Assembly: GCA_012845835.1 (NCBI GenBank)
Contig: JABAKD010000002.1
Span: 16,508,129 to 16,572,128 of the forward strand
Length of the DNA stretch: 64,000 nucleotides
Origin: Undaria pinnatifida
Lineage: Eukaryota > Sar > Phaeophyceae > Laminariales > Alariaceae
Reading direction: 5' to 3'
A model generated the notes under the pieces. That model was not told the origin of the DNA. It did no database searches and saw only the letters and a program-made list of their open reading frames with translations. The translations under genes were made by a program, and so were the position numbers. This document shows, in pieces, positions 42,901 to 55,532 of this stretch (its first letter is position 1; each line of letters starts with the position of its first letter).

Positions 42901-45900
42901 GCTAACCGTTCCATGGCGGTGTCATATCGAAAGTAAAGGTGTTACAGGTGATACAGGTGTTACAGATGATACAGGTGTTACAGATGATACAGATGATACA
43001 GGTGTTACAGGTGTTACAGGTGTTACAGCGTAACACCGCAAAGGAAGAGGAAGGTCACAATCGCGCGAGCGAGCCCTGGTCACAGCAAAAAGAGACCCCC
43101 TTACAATAGGCTTGGTCTTGTTTGATTACACCATTACAAGATTACCAGAAGAGATTATAATCTTATAAGACTATAATATTAGAAGATTAGAAGGTTAGAA
43201 GATTAGAAGGTTAAAAGGTTAGAAGATTAGAAGATTATTAGAATATTAGAATATTAGAAGATTAGAAGATTATTGTAAGACTGAAAGATTAGAAGATTAG
43301 AAGATTATTGTAAGACTATAAGATTAGAAGATTAGAAACTTAGAAGATTAGAAGATTAGAAGATTATTATATTATTAGAAGGCTCCTAAAGTGGGGAAGT
43401 TCATAAAAAGCAAGCGCTATACCCTTACCACTGCATGCGTCAATATTATACATACTTGAAAAGATCTCAACAAGACGCCTGGCTACTGCGGTGTAAAAGA
43501 CTACAAGCAAGTGCTGGCTCCCTACTCCCGTACCCACAGTTAAGCGAACGGGACGGTATCAGGGGTCATGATTGCTATCAGGAAGTTCGATGGCAACAGC
43601 TCAAGAGTGTCTGCCGTGAGGAGCTTTAGATCCACCAGGTTCTACCCGTACCGTATCGTACGTGTGTACCAGGTACAATGCCGAGGCTGTGTCAAGGACT
43701 ACTAGTGGCTATCCTGCAAAACTCACAGCCAAGTGCCGACGGCATCGGGGGTCATGATAGCCGTCAAGAAGGTCGACGGCAGCAACTCCAGGGTGTCGAC
43801 ATTCTTCTCCTCGAACAAGACGTTGTTGCCGTGCCAGTGGGCCGTGTGAAGGTCCACCTAAATGCAACCGCGGGGGGTGGAGGGGGAACCGCAGGGCTCG
43901 AGGCGATGGAATATCGAATGCAAGCGATCAAAAAGCAAGAGGGGGATGGGGTGTACTCCTTACCCGCACCCGTTTCGAGGCGGAGACCAGCGGGGGGCGG
44001 GGGGGGGGTCATATCATACATGGACATGGTCGCAAGACCATAGAACCTCGCTTCCTTACAATCCCCGGACGGAGCACGTTGGGTTTTCAATGGCCAGTGA
44101 TGTAAGTCGTAAGACCATAGAACCTCGCTTCCTTACAATCCCCGGACGGAGCACGTTGGGTTTTCAATGGCCAGGCATGTAAGTCAGGGAAGGGGAGCTT
44201 GGTGAGGAGGGTTGAGGGGTACGTCGACGACATATTTCCGGGGCCACACAGGTGCGGAATGCAGGCTGTTCAACGCGTATTAGAGCATCTTGGGGTGGGG
44301 GGGGTGGGGGGCTACACGTGGAGGTTCAGGCTTCTCGTGTACCCGGGAAGGTTGGGGGGCGAAGAAGGAGCATACACCATGAACAACTCACCAGCTAGCG
44401 ACTGAATCGCATCATATATCGCCTCCCCTCGTACTACTAGCATCATAGATAATCGCGCAGCAGCGTGTGGTTGTGTGATTGCCGCTTCGTGTTCAACGCA
44501 TGAACATGCTTGCGTGAAAGTGGCCAATGGCGTCAAATATCAATCTACCCCGCACAGGGCAACGGTTAGTCCCGTCTCATCTCGACATTTATGCACCGCC
44601 ATGGAATTATTCGTTAAGCTCGAGGTTTTGAACGAGGTACAAGGCCGTGTCAGCGTCTTTAATTGATCAATTGTATCCTGAAGCCGATAGTGAACACGGA
44701 GTTACCCCCCCATATCTTCGCTCGGATCCCCAGCAAAGAACAAATGGGCGGGAGAAAGGATCATCGCAAGTACACAGCACAAGCAGTACCGCGACCAAAC
44801 GTGTTCGGACGGTGCCGCTGCCGTGCCATAAGCAGTGACGTGCCAGCGAATCCAAATAACGTATCAACGTATCCGGCGAAGCATAACCGCACGCTGTCCG
44901 TCTCGACAACGAAGTAGATCCTCACAACAGAATGCACAGGTCGGGTGACAGCGCCATCGCATTTGGCAGAGCGCCACAGCCAAAAGTGTCGGGAGGGTGT
45001 GGCTATCCCTCACCTCCGTGCCGTAAGCGGCTACGTGCCAGCGCACGGTGTCTCCTTCCCTCATCTCCAGACCGGGCAGGTTACCGTACAGGAAGCCATT
45101 CATCGAATGCATCAGGTTGGACTCTTCGAAATCCTGGAAAAAGCGAAAGGTAGTAAACGGATTGTGGTACCGGTAGGGATTTCATCGGGCCCATTATCCG
45201 CGCACGACATTTTCCGGGTGAAGCTTGTGTGGCGAGGTTCTCTCCCTCCATCGGGAAGAGATGCTTGCACCAAGTGCCTGATTGGAACAACACTTTCTGG
45301 CCTGACTGAAGCGGCTCCTCACTTATTTAATATAGTCAGTTGTGGATGTCGGCCCCCCTTCCCATATATGGCGTTACCGCCTCATTAAACACAAGTTCAG
45401 GGTCACCAGAGACCCCAGACTCCGTTCCGTGTGCCGACCCGTGGTACCGACCCACCTCGGTGTGTACTCCACACCACAGCCAACCACACAAAAGATATAA
45501 CCTAGCAGGGGTACAGCCTCACATTGGCGTCGACGGCAAGACACAGCTCCACACAATCACACTAAAGATCTACCCAATGCCGTTGGAACACGAGTACAAT
45601 TTGGTATATTAGCAGCAGCATTAGTGTAGTATTAGTATAGTGTTAGTGTAGTATTACAGTAGTGTTAGTGTTAGTATTAGTGTTAGTGTCGTATTCGATA
45701 AAGAGTCAGTCCATGGGATAGTTCAGCATGTGCCACTTTCATTTCCACTTTCATTTTATCGCAAAAGCCCTTCTTGTGCGGGGTATGGGGCTCATCAAAT
45801 CAGTAACCCCTTCAAAATTAGGTGCATCTGCTGCCACCGTGGCGTACTTCCAAGCGCCCGTGGAGAAAACACTCGCGATGGTGGGAAAAGACGAGGAATA

Positions 45901-48900
45901 CTTGAAAGGGCGCTTGTGTGGCCATACCGTGGGGGCTCACAATAGTGCCTGTTGAACAGTTGCCGCTATAGTGCCGGTGAAATCGCTTGGCACGGCTGGA
46001 ACTCTCTAAGCGTATAGAAACTCTCTAAGGTATCCCTATTCCCAATGGTGCTGGACTCCTCAATAACGTCCGTATGTTGGGCTAGCACATATCCGCACCT
46101 TTGGGAAGTCCCCACTGTATGTGGGAGTAAAGCATATAATAAATAAGACAGGGAGATAATTATCGTAGGAGTGATCAGGGTGGGCGAGATGACCACACTG
46201 CCTGGAGTCATCTCGAAAAGACGCATACTCTACATGTATATGTGTGCTTTACGGGATGTTGTACTGGCCGGCTGTCCGCCCCACAGTAACATTCCCTGGT
46301 ACTCACAACATGGCAGGATAAGCAGACAGTACGCACCTCGTGAATTTCCTGGTGGGGATCTAGTTACTGTATTCCACGAACAATATTGGGAAAAGTTTGT
46401 TAGCTATTAGGTTATGAGCCCCGTCAATCCGAAAAAAATTGGTCAAAAAGAGGTACTGTACTGTGCTGTATCCCTATCGTAGCCCGCGTTCGTAGCGGTT
46501 GGCGTGGTTTGCGGACAACGGTCACGTTTTGTTGGCCGACTCACCTCGTCATCAGGGTCGCCTCCAAAGATGTCGATGTTGGTCTCCAGGTAGTGCGACT
46601 GGTTCTCGTCGGACACCATAAACAGGATAATGAACTCTTCGTCCACGTCCTGCGAACGCAAGCGACGAGAGTGAAGTCATTTTTACCCGCACAGGTGGTT
46701 TATTCATAGGCACGGCATTCCAGGGCAGGCGAAAATGCTTTTTCTGTGGCGCTCCTCACTTCAAAAGTTCCACAACCAAACGTTCCATACCCAAAACCTG
46801 AGTTTGGGGAAAAGAAAAAAAGACGCGGGCTACGATAGAGGTGCACTAACCATTGTTGTTTTTTCTAATACTAATCCTCAATTAATTGATATCTTAAGAC
46901 CTTCTCCCGAAAACTGATTTGAGGAGAAAAGAAAAAAAAAAACGCGCCACCGCGGATAAAAAATCCCATGGCCTAGGTAGGTACACAACGAGAATTATGG
47001 GGGAAAGAATGTCCTATTATTATTTTATTTTCCGACGATTGTATTACCAGGTTAAGGAGCCCCGTCATTCAGAAACCATTTCAGACGAAAACTGCTGTGA
47101 TACCTCTATCGTAGCATGCGTGAAAACGGTCAACCAAAATCAACAACCCCATGGTCTTAGCGTGCAAAACAATCATATTGCAAACAAAAATGGCGTTTTT
47201 TCCGACGATTTGGGGCTAAGGATCCCTGCCGTTTCAGGAAATGTTTTAGCCAACAAGTTGTACGCTTATCGTGGCACCCGTCAGACTCAGGGTATGGCAT
47301 TGGGGGGGGGGCGTAGTCATCATATCATGCCTGGCCGAATCATGCATTGCCGTTGTCCGCAGGACCATATACCCTCGCATTCTTACAATGCCGGTCATGG
47401 CCATAATCCGTAGGACTGTAGATCCTCGCGTCCCTACAATGCTGGGAGGGGGTGGGGGGAGGGGGTACTCCGTTGTTGCTTACGTTAGAAATTCGACCGT
47501 TGACCACGCGTTCCTTTCGAGACGGAGCACCTAGGCTGCGGGAGGGGTCAGCGGGGGGGGTGGGGGAGGGGACGTCCTCTGTGTAGCTTGACTTAGTCAT
47601 TTGACCATTGACCACGCATCCTGTTCGAGACGGAGCACCGGTCTTCTTCCTAGTAAAGACACCTCCAACGTTTGGGTGTTCACCACATGTCTTCCACATA
47701 TTACATAAAACTGTTCGTTTACCTTATTTTCCTTCCTGTTTGGCGGTCTGTGGCCACCATCTATCTCCTAGGATAGCGATAGTTTTCTCGCTACTATCTA
47801 CTGCACTAATGTTCTCCATCTCACATACATCCGTTTATTATCCTCGTCTCCTCCTCTAACACACTCCGCTCCTCCACGTACAGTTCACATCCTCCCACCA
47901 TGTGGAGACTGCGGTAGAGAGGGGTCAAGTTTAGGGCTTGCGCGAGACGCGTGCTACGATAGAGGGAGCAATTTTTGGCCTTTTTTTTTGTGAATGGCAT
48001 GATCTCTTGACCCCAAATCGTAGGAATGTCGCTCATGTTTTGCATTGTGGATATTTGTGGTACTGCTGGCCATGGGACTAGTCATCGGGTTGCACTTACT
48101 TCCAGTTTGTTCAAAACTAGTTTTTGTGTGCGGTGCGTAGAGATCCTCAAGCGAGGAGCCGCAAGAACAAACTTTGCGCCTTTACTGCTGTAGCTTGTCC
48201 CGCGAGATGGTGCCCTAGTTCTTAGCTATCTTAGGCGGTGCTTGAGGGACGAATTATGGCAGGGGTGAGACGCGACAAAAGCACCTGAAAACGATGACTC
48301 GTACAACATGACGGAAGCCGCTTTTTTTTGTCGGGTATCTACAGAGTGTCACATCTGCAACTCGTTTTGCATGCAACACTGTCCTGTAGTAGTCAACAGT
48401 AGTAGTGGGAACAGAATCGCCACCAACAAAAACAAATTAAGACAACTGAAGTTATATAGGACCTCCAACCACGGGCAGCGGGCTTTCTCTGCGGCTGAAC
48501 TACACGTAGCTATCCTTCTTGTCGGTCCTCGTCTGCAACACCGGTTGCTCCACCCTGACACCACAAATTCTGGGGAAAAGTTTGCAGTTTGATACACATG
48601 GCTCTTCAAAATGAACGCCACAAGAAGGTTGCGAACATGAGTTTTGACGAAAGCCCTCCACCTCACAGCTGAGGGTTTTTTTTAGTTATCGAAACCCGTG
48701 CCGAACACACTGTAGATTATGGCGACAGAGAAAAAAATGGCCCGCTTGGCAAGTGCCAAGAGCCGCAAGTCAAATGATTGGCTCGATCGCCCTGGTTAAG
48801 AGTTTGTGCGATGCCTGAGGCCGATGCTGCGGTACCGTAAGGGTCCTCTACCCCCTTTTGGCCACTTTTTTGCAGTGGCTCGGGGTCACTTGCACGAGTG

Positions 48901-51900
48901 AACCCCCTGCCTGTTCCTTGCTGTCATACGCTTTCGTGCTGTTTTAATATTGCGATATGAATCCCCAATCTGATGGTTAGCTACTCTGCGCCAAACAAAC
49001 CGCCTAACTGTTTTTTCCTCAGTGACGTACAGAGTCACTCGTGCGAGTATGATAGTATATGGTAGTATGATAGCTCAGACACGACTGTGAAAAAGGGGGT
49101 ATATCATAACAGCAGTGATATCATAACATCCTCCCTACCGTACGTAGCCATGATCCTCAAACTCGCCACCTCGAAATTCCTTCTGGCCACGATCAACACG
49201 CTTAATGGAATCGTACCACCCAGGTTCGGCTCTTGGTATGTATATGTATATATAAAACTAAAACATAACAGCATTGTTGAACACATATCAGATGGATTTG
49301 CACTTCGTTCTCTAGATTATGTAGAAATCGTAGGTACTGTCATCAAGAAGAGAATTTTGTGACATGAACACACACATATTGCTGCCGTTCATGCGAACCT
49401 TATGAATATGTTGTTGTTTTTGCGTTAAATTTTCCGAGTGTTAGGTTTGCAGCGCTACGCTGTAAATGCCCTTCTAGCTACTGACTGGTAATCGAGGGGG
49501 GGCGTGTTGGATTAAGGACATTGAGGTTCGTGCGTATCTAGCGGATGTGCGGTGCGGATACAACCACAAGTACGCTTAGTAGTTTGTTTCGGACATCGAA
49601 TGGAGGCGATGTGCGGCGAGAGCACGAGCGTGTTCTACTTCTTCGTTCGGCACATTGTACAACCAATGTGCCTCTACGAGTCGAGATGTTGTTTCTATTG
49701 CAGAGCTGCTAGCTCTCCATCGCAAGATCAGAAATTCTTTGCCGGAGGACGGGCAGTCGGCCAGTACTGTAGCCCGTAGAGCACGTCTGCGCGTACTGTG
49801 TGCTCTTTCCCGAGGTGATCCGGCGATTGTCAGCCCCACCCTGGTCAAGCTCTTTACGTTTGTCTATCTCACGATCTTCTTCGTCTCCATATGTGGCCGT
49901 CTAAGCGTCTTTTGAACCAATCCCTTTTCTTTATTATCACAACTTTACCAGACATGTAGTTAAACTTTTACCAGTCATGTAGTGCCACTTCTGCACCTCT
50001 TCTTGTAGAGACAGCCCCGACACGCAATATTGTTTCAAACGTCACATAACCTTATATGATACTGCTGTGTTGTGTCGAACAAATGCTTGTAGTTATGTCA
50101 AACCTTGATTACAGTTGTGGTGAACGATACTTACCGTGGGCATCCCGTTCTTGTCCAGAACTCCTTCCTCATAGATGATCAAAGGTCCGATTTGCCCGGC
50201 GTACATGTCCGGGACAGAGTCGACATGCCCGTGGTAAAACCTGCGAATGATATGAACACATACCAGACAGCAAACGGTATGACAAAGGTAGAACGTTTCA
50301 GGCGGGAAGGCAACGTTAGCACACGTCAAACGGAACGGCAAAGATAGCACGTGAAAGATGATAAGGCATCCCACGAAGGCGCAGTGAATCATCCTCCGCC
50401 ACCTCGCGGGGCGACAGCACTCGAGCAAGCTCGATCAACTCACGGGACGACAACCTTGGACGCCCTGGCCTCAAGAAAAGTCTTCAAGAGTACTACCCGG
50501 GCCCAGCCCATCTCGGATTGAAGTATATGTATGATGCCAAAACCGAGCCTTGCAGCTCTGGCCTCTACAACAGCGATGCCTCCCCACCCCCCACCCTCCC
50601 TCCCTAAGCGATACAACTCTTACATTTGCGGCTGACCACAATAACATGGTATTTCTATGTGATACGATGTTATTCCTAAATGATATATATCGACACGTTA
50701 TTTTTGTAGACTGTACCTGGCACGGCGTGTTACTTCTTAACAATACTGTAATGATATGCAAGTTCTGCATAAAATTTTTGTTGTAGTTTTCTCATCAAGG
50801 AGGCGTATTGGAACGTCGATTTTAAAGTCCATCTTAGAATATGGCATGCTAGTTCTACATAATGGCATTGCCACCGCCATACAACGAGTAGTAGTGTATA
50901 GTGCTGTTGTTGTACGAACAGCTACGAAACACAGGAGTGTGTGTGTTGCTTGATGTTTTGTGTTCTTTCTCTGCACTCAACCAAGATTAATTTTGACACC
51001 CCTTGGCAGTGCTTAATGTTGCAATTACTGCCTCTGTTTGCCTATGACACCCCCGACCGTTACGTGCATGCGCGGAGCCGCGGCGGGCTGCGAAGCCCCC
51101 CTTGTAATAGCATAATAAGTATACATAATGACAAGAATAATCTGCTCTTTCTCACCAGAGGTTGCTCCGGTCGCCCCCAGTCGGCCCAGAGGCGTCCCTC
51201 GCGGTCCACTCGTAAGTAAAGCTGTCGCCGGGAGCAACAGAAGACCCTGGGAAGTTGTTGAGCCTCCAAAACGTCCCTTCGTTCTCGGGGGTGTAGAGCA
51301 CTCCATGGGGGTGCATAGAGGCAGGGAGGCTGTCGGAGAGATGCAGGTGAGGGCGAGCACAATATTCAATCGGTGTATTGTGTTAGCTTTTGTGTAACGC
51401 ACCATCGAAAGGGGGCATGAGCATTCTTCCAATATTGGAGATAATAATGAACTGTGCTTGTCGGGAGGTAAATGAAATGATCACGATCATGTATGCCTGG
51501 CACGCCGTATCGCAAGTTTGCTGCGCGTTCGGAGGAATTTAGGGGAGAGGGGGGAGGGGCTGTTATGGCGAGGAAGTGGCTGCATACTACAACTAAGAAT
51601 ATGCGCCGTGACTATGCACGGAGGAGGGAGTGTCAGTGGGGGTCAAGCTGTCGAAAGTTCCCTGTTGCACTCTAATGGAAAGGGAACGACATTCAGACGT
51701 TACGTCAGGTTTCTAATATTTTGAAGCCACATAAAAGCAGAACCAGTATGTGCGTCTGTTTTCCACCTCGTATTGAATGGACACGCCCAAGAAGTCCGAA
51801 AGGTCGGACCACAGTCACGTATCACTGCTGTGCTAGCATATTACCGGCATCGCACGTCTACTGCATCCCATAGTATTATGCGGCTCGAACGCTCGCTTTG

Positions 51901-53892
51901 CACTCGCGTGAACACTCATGTAGTTGCCATGTACATCCCTCCAACTATACGGGTAGACTATAGGGTACGAACACCAGGGTTCAGAGAGCATGAGAGTGCC
52001 GCTAAACTTACAAGGAACTCAGACTGGATCCAAAGGAAGATATAGAGAATTCAGCCTTTAGACAAGCCTAAACATGGTGATCCCTGGAGATCGTTGTGTT
52101 TGGTTACTTACCTTCTTGGAAATGCAAGGAAAGAAGCGCGTGCACGGTTGGCTTACTTTTTGCATCCATCCCGTGGTACTATTAGCTCAGCCCTTTTCTC
52201 GCTAACGTTTTTATAGCTTGTTTAGGCCTATAGGTAGGGGTCGTTCGGCCAGACAACAACAGCGAATGGCCGTAAGTTCGATTCCGGGTTTCATCCCGGA
52301 CAAACCCCGTCCTCAATACCCGTGAGGAGCTCCTCATGCCGTACCGTATTGTCGACGTGGGGAGTGAAATTCCATCCCCGGATAAAACACCCTCCAAGGA
52401 CCATTTGTGTGTGTGAAACATGTTTCATTGTTCATGGGAGATACTCACTCAGTGAACATAGACTACCCGTGTTACACATGTATCAAATAGTGCAATCCAT
52501 GGACCATGTGTGCCGCAGTAGTAGTTAATTTCTTGCGTTTGTTTTTGCCATCCGACAATGTGCAGCATGAGATCAATCATGAACACTCCCAGAAAGACGG
52601 CTTCTTCTGAATGGGAGACACTCACTCCGGGAGCATGTTCTTGAAGTGGACCATGATCGTGTCGCCGACCTCGGCTCTTATGATGGGTCCGAGGTTCCCC
52701 GCCCACTCCGGCGCTTCGATCTCCGTCGTGTACGTGTCATCCGTGTACTCTTTGTACAGAGACTGTGCGCGGTCGGGAGGAGCAAAAAGAAATCAAGTGC
52801 ACGCAGCATATTAGACTACGGATAGCGTGAAGGAAGTTAGTAGTCTATACTCCTGCTACTGCTGTGCATCCCCCCCACACCCCCCGTCTTACCCCTACCT
52901 CCCCTGCCCTATACTACAGCTATACTACAGCAGTATTTGTACAAAAATGTGACGGATCCCTTCCTTTTTGTTGCATGGGGTCTACGGGAGCACTTGTTGT
53001 ACGATTTTCCAGCTAACATACACCACTTGGTGCTATGTACTCAGATACAACTGTCCAAAGCTTGCGAACTGCTCAACGAGACACAACAATAGGCTGCCAC
53101 TACAACACCAGTAGCACCAAACGTTTATTTAACGCATAAACTTTCATTGTGGAACATGCCGGTAGATCGTACCTGGCTTGTAGCATCTATCTGCTCTCGT
53201 TTCGTTGCTCCTCCTGCATATATGTTCGCTACAAATTTGCCACAACAGTATTAATAGTAGCACGATGTCGGTAAAACGGCCCGTCGGGTCCTTTCGCGGT
53301 ACGGTACGCAGCAGACATACATACGCGGTGAATAGCGGTATATCGAGCGGAAGGTGGGAGGGCGGAGACCTTGATCGCGCCAGACTAACTGTTTCAACTC
53401 GACTCTCGAAACGAACCCACCCCTCGGCCATTCCATACCCAACACCTCTCAGTGGATATGACAGTGAGTATCACGCCATGGGGTACGATGGCAGCATACA
53501 TACGAGACGGTTGTATCTGTCTCTCTCGTGCTTGAAATAGGTGGATGGGTGGCGAGGGCAACACTATTAATACTACACTACAGTCTGTAGTTAGTACTAC
53601 GAGTAGACTATAGCAGCATATATTTAGCAAGTTCGTTTTGCGTGACGGAGGATCCAAGTTTCACACACGCACCAAAATTCCACGGAGAGGCCAACTTGCA
53701 CCTACCTACCTACATTTACCTTTCTTCTGTACCTGCCTCCCGCTTAGTGTCGACATAATAACCCATCTTCTCCCATGCTCATCTATCTACCTTCTAGACT
53801 AGATTATACTCTTAAACCCTAAAATATTCGCATGGCAGGAATTATAATAGCATTCAAAATGTGATACTAACAACAACATTAACAACAACATT

Positions 53893-53940
<48 letters not shown>

Positions 53941-53949
53941 GACAACAGC

Positions 53950-53987
<38 letters not shown>

Positions 53988-55500
53988 GCGAACAAAGCAC
54001 GTGGTTGTTTTTACGACGGGGCTTCGGCTTGTCCGCGTGTCGAGGTTTGGAGGCTGAAGCGTCCGGACGGAAGCAAATATTTGTATGTGGTACCACAGGT
54101 GGTACCAGGAATATTATAAAAATGAAAATACACTCACTCCAGCTGTGAGACCGAAGATTGAGATTATAACATACATACATTTCGATGACAGCAACAACAA
54201 GAAAAACTCGCGTGGCGGGTGGTCCTTGCAAGGTTGAGGGGGAGGGGTTCAGTTCAGGTGTTTACCAGTGCTGAAAAGCACAGCCTTGCTACAATAACCA
54301 GCTGTTTACAACACCATCAACAAAAGGACACTGCTGTTAATAATAGGTGCGTAGTAGTTCATATGTTGTAGCTGGACTGACCTTCCCTTCTATAATACCA
54401 TCTGCCGTGTGGGTGTGCCCTCCTCGAGTGTAAATTCCTTACCACATAGTTGTTATGTCCGTCTATAACTGATTACCCAAACTCGAGACAGGTGTATATA
54501 CTACCTCTACGGAACACAGTACCATATACCTAACGAAGTAAAGTCACCCTCGCGGTCAATAGTAATGACATCGCATATATATGACATCGCATACCCACCT
54601 CGCCTGATGTATTTGTAGGATGTATCTCTGTCTTAAAATTGACGACCGCAGAGCCCCACATCGGCAAGGTAAAAATCATGGGCGTGAAATCGTACATTTA
54701 TTTGAGACAATAATAATTTGGAAAAGGAAGCACAGGCAGATGTGTTAAAATGGCGGTAAACAACCTTACCAACCCATTACGTAGGGTATTTCGTACATAC
54801 CGTCTGCATGACCGCCTCCCAACCTATGCCAAGCGAAGTATGACTAACGAGGTAACGTATTTGAGCGCGTGTATACCAAGTATGACTAACGAGGTAACGT
54901 AATTGAGCGCATGTATACCAAGCGTTCCTTAAAAACTGACGATTCGCATTTCTCCCTCTAGTGCTCAATGGCGGAGACAGTGCATGGCCACATACATCAC
55001 CTCGCATGTTGTATTTGGCGATACGTATCTCTTTCGTATAATTAGCGATGTCAGAAGATCATGGTAACTGTATGATGGTGGTGACAAACAGTGCATGACC
55101 ACATCACCTCGCCTGTTGTACTTGGCAACACGTATATTTTTCGTATAATTAGCGATGTCAGAAAATAATGGTAACTACAAATATTCTATAAAATATTCTA
55201 GCTTTCGATCCATGTATCATACAACAACAAATTATGAAGATTTAGCACGTTATTTACTACACTTAAACACTAGGTTGCATGCTGCATCTAACAATCAAAT
55301 CTTCTAGAATAGTAAACATTACCAGGCAGATTATATAACGGGATGTCTTATTGCTTCAGTCGTCAGGTTTGTCCCCTTTGAGAATTTATAGTTTCCGCGC
55401 ACATATTGAAATGTCCCGTCCCCCTTCCCCCCCCCCTCCCCTCTCCCTCCCCTGACCCCTCTTGTTCATAACCCCCCCCCCCCCCCCCCTTCCCCCCCCC

Positions 55501-55532
<32 letters not shown>

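Noticed and set aside
43764-44090. ORFs of both strands over gene C exon 8
   Set aside because: Shadow frames of the real exon; the correct frame gives HTAHWHG.
44864-45388. 147-codon plus-strand ORF over gene C exon 7
   Set aside because: Antisense shadow of a strongly conserved oxidase exon.
49552-49915. Opposed ORFs in gene C intron 5 (plus frame with [12 protein letters not shown])
   Set aside because: No splice borders or recognised domain; the two strands are equally open, so there is no basis to choose either.
52224-52310. tRNA-like stretch with 'aagttcgattcc'
   Set aside because: The B-box-like word is present, but the stems do not pair and no A box is at the right distance.
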